In this document: positions 17,043 to 26,218 of the stretch, in pieces
Numbering within the stretch: position 1 is the first letter of the stretch
Layout: the number at the start of each line of letters is the position of its first letter
DNA from: Alistipes sp.
GTDB lineage: Bacteria; Bacteroidota; Bacteroidia; Bacteroidales; Rikenellaceae
Length of the DNA: 64,000 bases
Reading direction: 5' to 3'
Assembly (NCBI GenBank): GCA_020026395.1
Contig: JAHHQM010000003.1
Location: 129,499-193,498 of the forward strand
Position numbers and translations under genes: made by a program
The notes under the pieces: model-generated
The model's input: only the letters and a program-made list of their open reading frames with translations
Databases searched by the model: none
Told to the model about the DNA's origin: nothing

Positions 17043-18260
17043 TTATTCAGCCCACAACTGAGCCAGATTCAGGATCACCTGCTGTGCCTTGCGCATGGTC
17101 GTCAGCGAGCAGTACTCGAACTTACCGTGGAAGTTCTGACCACCCGTGAAGAGATTCGGGCAGGGAAGACCCATGAACGAAAGGCGTGCACCGTCCGTAC
17201 CACCACGAATCGGCTGGATCAGGGGTTTCACGTCGGCCTGCTTCATGGCCTCGATGGCCTTGTCGATCAGTTGGGGATGCGGTTCGACCATCTTCTTCAT
17301 GTTGAAGTACTGATCCTTGAGGGTCAGAATGACCGTACCCGCACCGTATTTGCGGTTCAGGAGATCGACGCACTGACCGATGAACATCTTCTTCTGCTCG
17401 TACGACTCGGTGAAGTGGTCGCGGATGATATAAGCCAGCGAAGCGTGCTCGACCGTACCCTGTACGCTTACGCAGTGGTAGAAGCCTTCGTAACCCTCGG
17501 TGAATTGGGGACGCTGCTCGGCGGGGAGCATCGTCTGCAACTCGGCGGCAATGTCGATGGCGTTCTTCATCTTGTTCTTGGCCGATCCCGGGTGTACGTT
17601 CAGACCCTGAATCTCGATCTTGGCGCTGGCGGCGTTGAAGTTTTCATACTCCAACTCGCCCTCCATACCGCCGTCGACCGTATAGGCGAAGTCGGCACCG
17701 AAAGCCTTCACGTTGAAGAAATCGACACCGCGGCCGATCTCCTCGTCGGGCGTGAAGCCTACGCGGATCTTGCCGTGCTGGATTTCGGGATGATTCATCA
17801 GGTATTCGGCAGCCGTCATGATCTCGGCAACACCCGCCTTGTCGTCAGCACCCAGAAGAGTCGTTCCGTCGGTGTGGATCAGCGTGTGCCCCTTGAAGAA
17901 ACTCAATTCGGGGAAGTCTGCCACGCGCATCGTCAGCGACGGGTTGAGCATGATGTCCTCACCGTCGTACTCGTCGATGATGTGGGGTTTCACGTCCTTG
18001 CCACTCATGTCGGGAGCCGTATCCACGTGCGAAATGAAACCGATGACGGGGGCATTCTCCTTGCCCTTCGAGGCGGGTACCGTACCCATCACGTAGCCGT
18101 GCTCGTCCATCGCGACCTCGGTCATGCCGAGTGCCAGCATCTCATCGTGCAAATGCTTCAGCAGCACCTTCTGCTTGTCGGTCGAGGGGAACGTGTTGCT
18201 CGATTCGTCCGACTGGGTGTCGAACGAAACGTATTTCAGAAATCGATCTTTTAAATCCAT
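17043..18260 (-). CDS. pepT: Peptidase T (tripeptide aminopeptidase)
   Basis: Cytoplasmic M20 zinc peptidase removing N-terminal residues from tripeptides. 405 residues, the standard length. Metal ligands stand in GFISHVDTAPD (first His-x-Asp), GADDKAG (bridging Asp), TPDEEIGRG (catalytic Glu pair) and YTVDGG; the last ligand is in FTGGQNFHG. The lid-domain His is in NVHPGSAKNKM. The ATG lies 25 bases after the stop of the OPT transporter gene, so import and cleavage of peptides are encoded in one transcript. Confidence 0.95.
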   Translation of the reverse strand: MDLKDRFLKYVSFDTQSDESSNTFPSTDKQKVLLKHLHDEMLALGMTEVAMDEHGYVMGTVPASKGKENAPVIGFISHVDTAPDMSGKDVKPHIIDEYDGEDIMLNPSLTMRVADFPELSFFKGHTLIHTDGTTLLGADDKAGVAEIMTAAEYLMNHPEIQHGKIRVGFTPDEEIGRGVDFFNVKAFGADFAYTVDGGMEGELEYENFNAASAKIEIQGLNVHPGSAKNKMKNAIDIAAELQTMLPAEQRPQFTEGYEGFYHCVSVQGTVEHASLAYIIRDHFTESYEQKKMFIGQCVDLLNRKYGAGTVILTLKDQYFNMKKMVEPHPQLIDKAIEAMKQADVKPLIQPIRGGTDGARLSFMGLPCPNLFTGGQNFHGKFEYCSLTTMRKAQQVILNLAQLWAE

Positions 18261-18285
18261 GGTATTTGGTTTTTTAGTAGTTGAT

Positions 18286-20289
18286 TTATTCGTCTTTTCG
18301 TGCGCGGAGCGTATGGCAGATCATGTAGGTGATCAGTACCAGATACATCACCAGTCCGAGCCACATGGCACCGTTCGACGAGGTCCATGCGCCCATATCG
18401 ACCGATACGCCTGCAAATTTCAGAATGGCGCTTACGACACCCATCAGCGCACCGCCTGCGATGAATCCCGATGCGATAAGCGTACCCCGACCCATGCGAG
18501 CCTTATTCAGGTCGGCATCCTTCGAGCGGCTCGATACGAACCAGGCCACCAGACCACCGACCACCAGCGGCGCATTCAATTTCATCGGCAGGAACATACC
18601 CAGCGCAAACGGCAGGGCAGGAACACCGATGAAGGTCAATACGAGTGCCAGGATTGCACCGCAGATATAGAGTACCCACGGCGTCTGACCACCCGTCATC
18701 AGCGGTTCGATGACGGCAGCCATGGCCTTGGCCTGAGGCGCCTCAAGCGAGTTGGGACCTTCGAAACCGTAGGCCTTGTTCAGCACGATCATCACGCCTG
18801 CCACCGTTGCGGCAGCCACGAACGTACCGAGGAACTTCCAGCGCTCCTGGTTCTGCGGGGTCGTACCCAGCCAGTAACCGATCTTCAGGTCGGTGATGAA
18901 ACCTCCGGCCATCGACAGTGCCGTACAAACCACACCGCCGATAATCAATGCAGCCGCCATACCCGTGCTGCCCTTCAGGCCGATCGACACAAGGATCAGC
19001 GACGAGAGGATCAGCGTCATGAGGGTCATACCCGACACGGGGTTCGAGCCCACGATGGCGATGGCGTTGGCGGCAACCGTCGTAAAGAGGAAGGCAATCA
19101 CGAAGACGATCAGAATCGCCGTGATCGACTGAATCCAGTTACCGCCCAGCAATCCGAAGTGGAAGAAGAGGAACACCGTGATGAGCGTAGCCACCAGCAT
19201 GATGAGGATGTGTTTCATCTTCAGGTCGCGCTGCGTACGCTCCGAGCTAACCTCTTTTTTGTTTTTACCGCCGAATTCCGATACGGCAAGACCCACGGCC
19301 TGACGGATGATCGACGACTGACGCACGATACCGATCAGACCCGCCATGGCAATACCGCCGATACCGATCGGCTTACCGATGTAGGCAAAGAGGTTCTCGG
19401 CCGAGAAGATCGTTTCGGGATTTTCCAGAATCGACTTGTTCGTCACGCCCAGCATATTCACAAGTGCCACGGCGTCGATGCTTTCGGCGAGCGATCCCAC
19501 TACGGGAACAATCAAAAACCATACGACACAGGAACCTGCCGTGATGATCAGCGCATATTTCAGACCGATGATATAACCCAGACCGAGCACTGCGGCCGAG
19601 GTGTTGATGCTGAATACGAATTTGAATTTGTCGGCAACCATTGCACCCATACGGCAGATGGTCGTCGAAACGGTATCCGTCCAAAGGCCGAACGTACCGA
19701 CCAGGAAGTCGTACAAACCGCCCATAAGACCTGCGACGGCCAGCAATTTGGCCTGGTTACCGCCCTTCTCACCCGACACGAGCACCTCGGTCGTGGCCGT
19801 AGCCTCGGGGAAGGGGTATTTGCCGTGCATGTCCTTGACGAAATATTTACGGAACGGGATCAGGAGGATAATACCCAGCACGCCACCCAGCAGTGACGAA
19901 AGGAATACCTGATAGAAGTTGATGTCAATCTTCAGGATGTAGAGTGCAGGCAGGGTGAAGATGGCACCCGCCACGATCACACCCGACGAAGCACCGATCG
20001 ACTGGATGATGACATTCTGACCCAGCATATTTTTCTTGCCGAGCACGTTGCCCATACCGACCGCAATGATGGCAATCGGAATGGCGGCCTCGAAGACCTG
20101 TCCCACCTTCAGTCCGAGGTAGGCGGCCGCAGCCGAGAAGATAATCGCCATCACGACACCCATCGTCACGGAGTAAGGCGTGACCTCGACGGGGGTGGTC
20201 GATGCCGGCATCAACGGTTTGTACTGCTCCCCCGGCTTGAGTTCGCGGTAGGCGTTTTCGGGCAGGGAAACATTCTTGTTCTGTTCCAT
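18286..20289 (-). CDS. OPT-family oligopeptide transporter
   Basis: Inner-membrane secondary transporter of the oligopeptide transporter superfamily. 667 residues with about fifteen membrane segments. Typical elements are the opening VTPYSVTMGVVMAIIFSA, the FPEATATTEVLVSGE motif, and later NAIAIVGSNPVSGM and GFITDLKIGYWLG. The family also contains metal-chelate carriers, but coupling to pepT 25 bases downstream argues for peptides. No promoter is visible in the 26 bases before it, so it is probably transcribed with the two genes upstream. Confidence 0.93.
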   Translation of the reverse strand: MEQNKNVSLPENAYRELKPGEQYKPLMPASTTPVEVTPYSVTMGVVMAIIFSAAAAYLGLKVGQVFEAAIPIAIIAVGMGNVLGKKNMLGQNVIIQSIGASSGVIVAGAIFTLPALYILKIDINFYQVFLSSLLGGVLGIILLIPFRKYFVKDMHGKYPFPEATATTEVLVSGEKGGNQAKLLAVAGLMGGLYDFLVGTFGLWTDTVSTTICRMGAMVADKFKFVFSINTSAAVLGLGYIIGLKYALIITAGSCVVWFLIVPVVGSLAESIDAVALVNMLGVTNKSILENPETIFSAENLFAYIGKPIGIGGIAMAGLIGIVRQSSIIRQAVGLAVSEFGGKNKKEVSSERTQRDLKMKHILIMLVATLITVFLFFHFGLLGGNWIQSITAILIVFVIAFLFTTVAANAIAIVGSNPVSGMTLMTLILSSLILVSIGLKGSTGMAAALIIGGVVCTALSMAGGFITDLKIGYWLGTTPQNQERWKFLGTFVAAATVAGVMIVLNKAYGFEGPNSLEAPQAKAMAAVIEPLMTGGQTPWVLYICGAILALVLTFIGVPALPFALGMFLPMKLNAPLVVGGLVAWFVSSRSKDADLNKARMGRGTLIASGFIAGGALMGVVSAILKFAGVSVDMGAWTSSNGAMWLGLVMYLVLITYMICHTLRARKDE

Positions 20290-20315
20290 TTATAGAAGTG
20301 TTTTAGGTTTAGGTT

Positions 20316-20720
20316 CTACTTTTCGCGATCCAGACGGGCAAGCTGCTTGAGGATGTAATAGCGGTTGAACGACGGATCGGCCTTATGGGCATCCTGATAC
20401 TTGTAGACTTCGCAGGCCGCAGCCGCAAAACGGCGTTGGTCATCCTTATCCTCGGCGGCAAATGCCAAATCGGCCAGTACCTCGGCAAAGAGTTCGAGTG
20501 ACGGTGCATCGAAGCCGTGCTTCCCGACAAGCGTCTCCACAAAGTCGGAATCCGCCAGCAGCGAATCCATATCCACCCCGAGTTTGTCGGCCAGTTCGAC
20601 CTTGGTGGTCGTCACCTCGATCTCCTCCTCGTGGTTGTTTTTCAAGAGTTGCAGTTTACGCAACAAACCGCGCAACAGCACCCCGATCTTATCGATCTCC
20701 TTCAGAATATAATCGCCCAT
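20316..20720 (-). CDS. Conserved small protein of unknown function
   Basis: 134 residues, predicted cytosolic and almost entirely helical. It starts MGDYILKEIDKIGVLLRGLL, an amphipathic helix, then has a charged middle (KLGVDMDSLLADSDFVETL) and TPR-like C-terminal helices (RRFAAAACEVYKYQDAHK). It vaguely resembles the DUF6483 type of helical protein, but I am not sure. It lies 14 bases downstream of the MazG gene and 26 bases upstream of the OPT gene, so it is an operon member. No catalytic motif seen. Confidence 0.75.
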   Translation of the reverse strand: MGDYILKEIDKIGVLLRGLLRKLQLLKNNHEEEIEVTTTKVELADKLGVDMDSLLADSDFVETLVGKHGFDAPSLELFAEVLADLAFAAEDKDDQRRFAAAACEVYKYQDAHKADPSFNRYYILKQLARLDREK

Positions 20721-20734
20721 CTTTCTCGTTGTTT

Positions 20735-21061
20735 TTAGCGGTTGTCGCCGCTGCCGTGGATGTGGTTACGCTCCATACGCGAATGGAGTTTCTCGACATT
20801 GGTGCGTGCCACCTCCTCAAGATCATAACCCAAATCGTGCGACAAAGCCGCGCAATACCACAGCACATCGCCGATCTCTTTCATGATTTCGCGTTTTTTC
20901 TCGTCGGTGAAGTTATTGCCCGCATCGCGGATCACCTTCTTGACCTTGTCGGCCACCTCGCCCGCTTCGCCCGTCAGTCCCAGGGTGGGATATACGATGC
21001 GGCTCTCTTCGGGGTAGATTGCGGTTTCCAATGCGTGCTGTTGATATTCGTTGAGTGTCAT
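20735..21061 (-). CDS. MazG-type nucleotide pyrophosphohydrolase
   Basis: Removes pyrophosphate from (d)NTPs, usually as house-cleaning of non-canonical nucleotides. The single MazG domain of 108 residues carries the metal-binding acidic helices GLTGEAGEVADKVKK and EIMKEIGDVLWYCAAL. It lacks the tandem domain of E. coli MazG. A -7 element stands about 40 bases upstream, so it is probably the first gene of the MazG-unknown-OPT-pepT unit. Confidence 0.9.
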   Translation of the reverse strand: MTLNEYQQHALETAIYPEESRIVYPTLGLTGEAGEVADKVKKVIRDAGNNFTDEKKREIMKEIGDVLWYCAALSHDLGYDLEEVARTNVEKLHSRMERNHIHGSGDNR

Positions 21062-21101
21062 ACTTTGGATTTTAATTTTATTTCAGATTTTTAGTATCGT
21101 A

Positions 21102-21109
21102 CAAAAATA
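21102..21109 (-). promoter_or_regulatory. -7 element of the MazG operon
   Basis: Perfect TATTTTTG on the minus strand, 40 bases before the MazG ATG; no clear -33. Confidence 0.5.
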
Positions 21110-21156
21110 ACATTTTTTTTTGATTCCGCCCCGTTTTTCCCGCAAAAAGCGCACAC

Positions 21157-21194
21157 AAAAACGCCCCGCAATGCCATCTTGCAATGCGGGGCGT
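21157..21194 (-). terminator. Terminator of the rpoN / PAP2-like unit
   Basis: Minus strand: ACGCCCCGCA pairs with TGCGGGGCGT around a 14-base loop, followed by TTTTTGTG. Confidence 0.78.
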
Positions 21195-21216
21195 ATGGGA
21201 TTAAATCTAAAGGACG

Positions 21217-21825
21217 CTAAATGAACAGAATAACGAATGCCGAAACCACAAATCCGCTACAAAATCCGGCCAGCACCTGCACGGGCGTATGGCATCCCAG
21301 ATAGAGGCGTGCCGAAGCCAGCATACCCGCCGCCAGCACGGCCACGACCAGCGGCCACAAAAGACTGGCCATATCGACGATGTTCAGCAGGGACAGCAGG
21401 GCGACAAACGCACCCATACCCGTCATGTGGAGGCTGATTTTCCAGCGGGTCGAGACCACTAGGCTGACCAGTTCGCAGACGGCGGCGGCGATCATGAATT
21501 TGCGGAAGACCAAGGCCGACGGGATTCGGGCGATGGTGATGGCGCACAGGATATAGCACACCGCCCCCACCAGCAGCGGGATGATCCTCTCGCGGCGGAT
21601 GTCGATGCGGTAATCCGACAGCAGACCCGCCTTACGCAGCACGACAAGTGCCAAAACGGGAATAAGCATCGTATAAAGCACCACGACCCACAGGAAATAG
21701 AACTTCACACTCCACGGATAGAGCGAGAAGACCGTGCAGGTCAACAGGATAAGCAGAAAGTAAAGCGGCAGCAAAAAGGGGTGAAACACCCACGAAATGC
21801 CGTGAGCCAATTTTTCGGGATTCAT
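21217..21825 (-). CDS. PAP2-like integral membrane protein
   Basis: 202 residues with six or seven membrane segments. The C-terminal motifs recall the PAP2 lipid-phosphatase fold: SLHMTGMGA in place of the PSGH motif, and SARLYLGCHTPVQVLAG in place of SR-x5-H-x3-D. The conserved aspartate of the last motif is Gln, so phosphatase activity is uncertain although the histidines remain. I chose the ATG at 21825, 8 bases after the rpoN stop; a TTG overlapping that stop is less likely. Co-transcribed with rpoN. Confidence 0.78.
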   Translation of the reverse strand: MNPEKLAHGISWVFHPFLLPLYFLLILLTCTVFSLYPWSVKFYFLWVVVLYTMLIPVLALVVLRKAGLLSDYRIDIRRERIIPLLVGAVCYILCAITIARIPSALVFRKFMIAAAVCELVSLVVSTRWKISLHMTGMGAFVALLSLLNIVDMASLLWPLVVAVLAAGMLASARLYLGCHTPVQVLAGFCSGFVVSAFVILFI

Positions 21826-21833
21826 CGTTTCAA

Positions 21834-23267
21834 TCAAATTTCTTTACGCAGGCGTGCCACGGGGATATTCAGCATCTCGCGGTACTTGGCCACCGTACGG
21901 CGGGCAATACGATAGCCCTTGTCGTTCAGGTAAGCCATGAGTTGTTCGTCGGTCATCGGATGGCGTTTGTCCTCCTCCGACACGCATTTCTCCAGCAGAT
22001 TTTTAATTTCGTAGCTCGATACCTCCTCACCGTCGTCGGTCTGCATGGCCTCCGAGAAGAGCGATTTCAGGAGGATAATGCCGAACTGCGTCTGCACGTA
22101 TTTGCTGTTCACCACACGCGAAATGGTCGAGACGTCGAGGTTCGTACGGTCGGCGATGTCCTTGAGGATCATCGGGCGGAGTTTCGAGCGGTCGCCGTCC
22201 TTGAAGTATTCGCGCTGGTAGTCCAGAATGGTCTGCATCGTGCGCATCAGCGTGTCGTGGCGTTGCCGGATGGCCGAAATAAACCATTTGGCCGAGTCGA
22301 TCTTGCCCTTGACGAATTGCAGGGTCTCGCGATCCTCCTCGCGCACCTTGCCGTCGGGCGTGACCATACGGCGCAACATCTCCTTATAGCGGTGGCTGAT
22401 GCGCACCTCGGGGACATTATAGGAATTCATCGAAAGCGAAAACTGCCCCTCCTGACAATCGAGGATAAAGTCGGGAATGATATAGGGCGTGGTATCCGTT
22501 CCGCCCTCGGAGTAGAGATTTCCGGGTTTGGGTGAGAGGTGGCAGATCTCATCGATCGCCTCGCGGAACTCCTCTTCGGAAAGCTGCATCCGCGACATGA
22601 GTTTCTCGTAGTGTTTCTTGGCGAAATCGTCGAAGTAGCTCTCCAGGATCTTCTGGGCATGTTCCTGTGCGGGCGTTTTGTCCGTGATGCGGCGCATCTG
22701 AAGCAGAAGGCACTCCTGCAAATCGCGTGCGCCGACCCCGACGGGTTCCAGTTCGTTGATGAGTTTCAGGATGCGTTCCAACTCCTCGACCGACACCTCG
22801 ACACCGACCGTGAAGGCCAGATCGTCCGACACGGATTGCAGGTCGCGGCGCAGGTAGCCGTCATCATCCAGACTGCCCACAAGGTACGTCGCAAGGCGCA
22901 TATCCTCCTCGCTCAGATTCCGAAAGCGCAACTGTTCCAACAGGTAATCCTGCAAGCTGCGCCCCTCGGTAAGGATCACGGGGCGTTGTTTGTCGTCCTT
23001 CGAATAGTTATTGACACGGCTCTTGTAGGAAGGGGTCTCATCCTCCTTCAAATACTCTTCCACGGAGATTTCGCGTGGCTCCTCCTCGGGATTTTCCGCA
23101 TCCTCCTTCACCCGTTCGTCCTCCTCGAGCACAATATTGTCCTCGATCTCCTGCTTGATGCGTTGTTCCAATTGTACGGTGGGAAGTTCCAGCAACTTGA
23201 TCATCTGGATCTGTTGCGGTGAGAGTTTTTGTTGCAGAGAAAGTACCTGCTTCTGATTAATCGCCAT
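21834..23267 (-). CDS. rpoN: RNA polymerase sigma-54 factor
   Basis: Alternative sigma factor that recognises -24/-12 promoters and needs AAA+ activators. 477 residues. Region I is the glutamine-rich start LSLQQKLSPQQIQMIKLLELP; region II is acidic (VLEEDERVKEDAENPEEEP). The core-binding part and the HTH (NLDVSTISRVVNSKYV) follow, and the RpoN box ARRTVAKYREML is near the C-terminus. All parts are present. No enhancer-binding activator is encoded in this window. Confidence 0.96.
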   Translation of the reverse strand: MAINQKQVLSLQQKLSPQQIQMIKLLELPTVQLEQRIKQEIEDNIVLEEDERVKEDAENPEEEPREISVEEYLKEDETPSYKSRVNNYSKDDKQRPVILTEGRSLQDYLLEQLRFRNLSEEDMRLATYLVGSLDDDGYLRRDLQSVSDDLAFTVGVEVSVEELERILKLINELEPVGVGARDLQECLLLQMRRITDKTPAQEHAQKILESYFDDFAKKHYEKLMSRMQLSEEEFREAIDEICHLSPKPGNLYSEGGTDTTPYIIPDFILDCQEGQFSLSMNSYNVPEVRISHRYKEMLRRMVTPDGKVREEDRETLQFVKGKIDSAKWFISAIRQRHDTLMRTMQTILDYQREYFKDGDRSKLRPMILKDIADRTNLDVSTISRVVNSKYVQTQFGIILLKSLFSEAMQTDDGEEVSSYEIKNLLEKCVSEEDKRHPMTDEQLMAYLNDKGYRIARRTVAKYREMLNIPVARLRKEI

Positions 23268-23309
23268 ATCTTTAATACCTTTTCAAGCCCCTTCGCCCGG
23301 GGTCTTCAT

Positions 23310-23366
23310 TTTAAAATAAAATGAGGGTCGTGGAGCCGGCACACATGCCCGATCCGACCGACCCTC
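23310..23366 (-). terminator. Terminator of asnS
   Basis: Minus strand: GAGGGTCG and CGACCCTC enclose a structured loop and are followed by ATTTTATTTT. Confidence 0.68.
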
Positions 23367-23388
23367 AATGGTAGAAGTCGCCCTCCGA

Positions 23389-24777
23389 TTAGAAATCGGC
23401 GTGCTGCGGCGTGCGCGGGAAGGGAATCACATCGCGGATGTTGGTCATACCCGTCACAAACATCAGAAGACGCTCGAAGCCCAATCCGAAACCGGAGTGA
23501 GGTGCCGAACCCCAACGACGCGTATCCAGATACCACCATACGTCCTGCTCGTTCATACCCAGTTCCTTGACACGTGCAACAAGCTTGCCATAATCTGCCT
23601 CACGCTCCGAGCCGCCGATAATTTCGCCGATTTTCGGGAACAGGACATCCATGGCACGAACCGTCTTTCCGTCCTCGTTCTGCTTCATATAGAAGGCTTT
23701 GATCTCTTTCGGGTAGTTGATCAGGATGACGGGGCGTTTGAAGTGCTCCTCAACGAGGTAACGCTCGTGCTCCGACTGAAGATCGCAACCCCATTCGCAC
23801 GGGAACTCGAATTTACGACCCGAAGCCTTCAGGATTTCGATACCCTCGGTATAGTCCAGACGCTTGAAATCGTTGGCTACGACAAAGCGCAGACGATCGA
23901 GCAATTCGGGATCCCACATCTTGTTCATGAATTCGAGATCCTCCATGCAGTTGTCCAATGCGTACTGGATCAGATATTTCAGGAAGTCCTCGGCCAGCTC
24001 CATATTGTCTTCCAGCTCGTAGAATGCAGCTTCGGGCTCGATCATCCAGAACTCCGAAGCGTGACGCGGCGTGTTGGAGTTCTCGGCGCGGAACGTCGGG
24101 CCGAACGTATAGATACGACCCAGCGACAGGGCACCCAGCTCACCCTCCAACTGACCCGAAACGGTCAGGTTGCACGATTTGCCGAAGAAATCCTGCGAGT
24201 AATCGACCTTGCCGTCCTCCTTCTTGGGCAGGTTGTTCAGATCGAGCGTCGTCACCTGGAACATGGCACCTGCACCTTCGCAGTCCGATGCCGTGATCAG
24301 AGGGGTGTGGAAATAGTAGAATCCGTTTTTATTGAAATACTCGTGGATGGCGTAGGCCATGGCGTGACGAATACGGAGCACCGCGCCAAACGTGTTGGTA
24401 CGCGGACGCAGGTAAGCGATGTCACGCAGGAACTCCAGCGAGTGACCCTTCTTCTGGAGGGGATAGGTATCGGGATCGGCCGTACCGTAAACCTCGATCT
24501 TCGAAGCCTGTACCTCGACACCCTGACCCGAGCCGGGCGATGCCACCAAACGACCGTCCACACGGATACAAGCACCCGTGGTGATGGGTTTGAGTTCTTC
24601 CTCGGTGATCTGCTGCTTATCGACAACCACCTGGATGTTGGCAACACACGATCCGTCATTCATGGCGATGAAAGCCACATTTTTGTTGCCACGCTTGGTA
24701 CGTACCCACCCCTTGACAACGATGTCGGTATCGACTGCTCCCGACTTCAAAATCTCAACGATTCTTTGCGTTTTCAT
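23389..24777 (-). CDS. asnS: Asparagine--tRNA ligase
   Basis: Class IIb aminoacyl-tRNA synthetase charging tRNA-Asn. 462 residues. The OB-fold anticodon-binding domain is at about 15-110 (VKGWVRTKRGNKNVAFIAMNDGS). The catalytic core has motif 2 (FRAENSNTPRHASEFWMIEPE) and motif 3 (GFGLGFERLLMF). The promoter overlaps the divergent promoter of the GH2-like gene. Confidence 0.96.
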   Translation of the reverse strand: MKTQRIVEILKSGAVDTDIVVKGWVRTKRGNKNVAFIAMNDGSCVANIQVVVDKQQITEEELKPITTGACIRVDGRLVASPGSGQGVEVQASKIEVYGTADPDTYPLQKKGHSLEFLRDIAYLRPRTNTFGAVLRIRHAMAYAIHEYFNKNGFYYFHTPLITASDCEGAGAMFQVTTLDLNNLPKKEDGKVDYSQDFFGKSCNLTVSGQLEGELGALSLGRIYTFGPTFRAENSNTPRHASEFWMIEPEAAFYELEDNMELAEDFLKYLIQYALDNCMEDLEFMNKMWDPELLDRLRFVVANDFKRLDYTEGIEILKASGRKFEFPCEWGCDLQSEHERYLVEEHFKRPVILINYPKEIKAFYMKQNEDGKTVRAMDVLFPKIGEIIGGSEREADYGKLVARVKELGMNEQDVWWYLDTRRWGSAPHSGFGLGFERLLMFVTGMTNIRDVIPFPRTPQHADF

Positions 24778-24821
24778 ATAATCTTATTTATCTTGTTGTC
24801 CTGTTGTAAACTTTGAATTTA

Positions 24822-24853
24822 CAAAGGTATGATTTATTTGCGATTCTTCAAAA
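24822..24853 (-). promoter_or_regulatory. Promoter of asnS
   Basis: Minus strand: TTTTG (24853-24849), 19 bases, TACCTTTG (24829-24822). It interleaves with the divergent promoter at 24837-24868. Confidence 0.8.
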
Positions 24854-24868
24854 TAAAAAGTACCTTTG
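24837..24868 (+). promoter_or_regulatory. Promoter of the GH2-like gene
   Basis: TTTG at 24837-24840, 20 bases, TACCTTTG at 24861-24868. Both elements are perfect. Confidence 0.8.
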
Positions 24869-24907
24869 TCCTCAAATGACACCCTATATTATAAGACACA
24901 AAACATC

Positions 24908-26206
24908 ATGTCACGATTAAAACGCGCATTGCTGCTCACCATATTTTCGTTTGCCCTCCCGGCGGGCAACGCCCAGAATCCCGGTCGCGTATTCCGCACC
25001 GAGGTGACGCCCTACTCGAACCGTGTGGATGCCGTCAAGCACTCCCGAAGCGATTCCGACCTCAAAATCTCGTACCGTCCCACCGCCACAAGACTGGGTG
25101 CGGTGCAGTCGTTGGAGTTGCCCCTGAAATGGTTCTCGGGCGATGTATATCTTCACTTGGAAAATGTCCCCGCAACGTATCGCCTCGTGATAAACGGACG
25201 TGAAGTGGCCACGGCCGAAGATCTGACGACGGGTGCCGATTTCCGCATCACGCGCGCCCTTAAAAACGGCCGGAACGAAATCCGTCTGGAGTTTGTCGAT
25301 GCGGGCAAACGGATGTTGAGCCACCACCACCCCGCAGGCAAGGATTTCGAGAACTGCTATCTCTATGCACAGGATCACCGCGCCGTCGTGGATTACGAAG
25401 CGGAGATCATCCCCAATCCCGAAGGCCGCAATTTCGGCATCATGAAGATCAATGCCGTGGTACGCAACGCCTACACCACGCCCGAACCAATACGTGTGCA
25501 TTTCGACCTGTATGACCCCGCGGGCAAGCTGGTCGATCACAACAACCTCACGAAGATCATCGCGCCGAAAAGCATCGACACGATCTATTTCAAAACCTTT
25601 GTATACGGATCATTCAACCACAAATGGACAGCGGGCAAAACCAAACCCGGCCTTTACAAGGCGATGCTTTTCGTCAATCGCGAAGGCACCTACAAGGAAT
25701 ATATGCCCTTCAACCTCGGTTTCGGCAAGACGGAATTCATCGACGGCAAGCTGACGCGCTTCGGCGAGGAGCTCTCGCTCAAGAAAGCCGTCCTCAACGC
25801 CACCGACCGCACGGCAACCACACTGAAACTCAAGACCCTCAAGAAGCAGGGCATCAATACCATCACGCCAGACTATCCGCAACCCGAATGGTTCTATACA
25901 TTGTGTGACGAGTTGGGATTGTACGTGATCGATCAGGCAGACATCTCGATTTCCGAAAAGCGCGACGACCGCACCGTGGGCGGCACGCCGTCGAACGATC
26001 CCGAATTGGTCGATGAGTTCATCGAGCGCGTCAAAGCCATGTACTACCGTTCGCGCAACCACGTTTGTGTGATCGCCTACTCGCTGGGTGCCCCCTCGGG
26101 CAACGGCTACAACATGTACAAGGCCTACGAATGGTTGAAGTCGGTCGAGAAGTTCCGCCCCGTGATCTACACGGATGCCGACGGCGAATGGAATTCCGAT
26201 CTGTAA
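24908..26206 (+). CDS. Truncated, catalytically degenerate GH2 (beta-galactosidase-like) protein
   Basis: Exported protein of 432 residues: signal peptide (RALLLTIFSFALPAGNAQ), a jelly-roll sugar-binding-like domain (about 60-165), an Ig-like domain (about 165-275) and a short TIM-barrel part. The barrel region ends RNHVCVIAYSLGAPSGNGYN, which aligns with the GH2 acid/base motif RNHPSIIMWSLGNEAGNG, but the Asn-Glu pair is Ala395-Pro396. The protein stops at WNSDL, before the part that would carry the nucleophile. The frame is open and the promoter perfect, so this looks like a maintained binding protein or pseudoenzyme rather than fresh decay. I chose the ATG at 24908 because it starts the signal peptide. 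rlmH follows after 12 bases. Confidence 0.82.
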   Translation: MSRLKRALLLTIFSFALPAGNAQNPGRVFRTEVTPYSNRVDAVKHSRSDSDLKISYRPTATRLGAVQSLELPLKWFSGDVYLHLENVPATYRLVINGREVATAEDLTTGADFRITRALKNGRNEIRLEFVDAGKRMLSHHHPAGKDFENCYLYAQDHRAVVDYEAEIIPNPEGRNFGIMKINAVVRNAYTTPEPIRVHFDLYDPAGKLVDHNNLTKIIAPKSIDTIYFKTFVYGSFNHKWTAGKTKPGLYKAMLFVNREGTYKEYMPFNLGFGKTEFIDGKLTRFGEELSLKKAVLNATDRTATTLKLKTLKKQGINTITPDYPQPEWFYTLCDELGLYVIDQADISISEKRDDRTVGGTPSNDPELVDEFIERVKAMYYRSRNHVCVIAYSLGAPSGNGYNMYKAYEWLKSVEKFRPVIYTDADGEWNSDL

Positions 26207-26218
26207 TCCGTCCCGAGC

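Noticed and set aside
14352..18254. A 1,300-codon open frame on the plus strand
   Set aside because: It is antisense to the DUF4923, nadE and pepT genes, which have full family motifs. The frame is a by-product of their GC-rich codon use and has no domain of its own.
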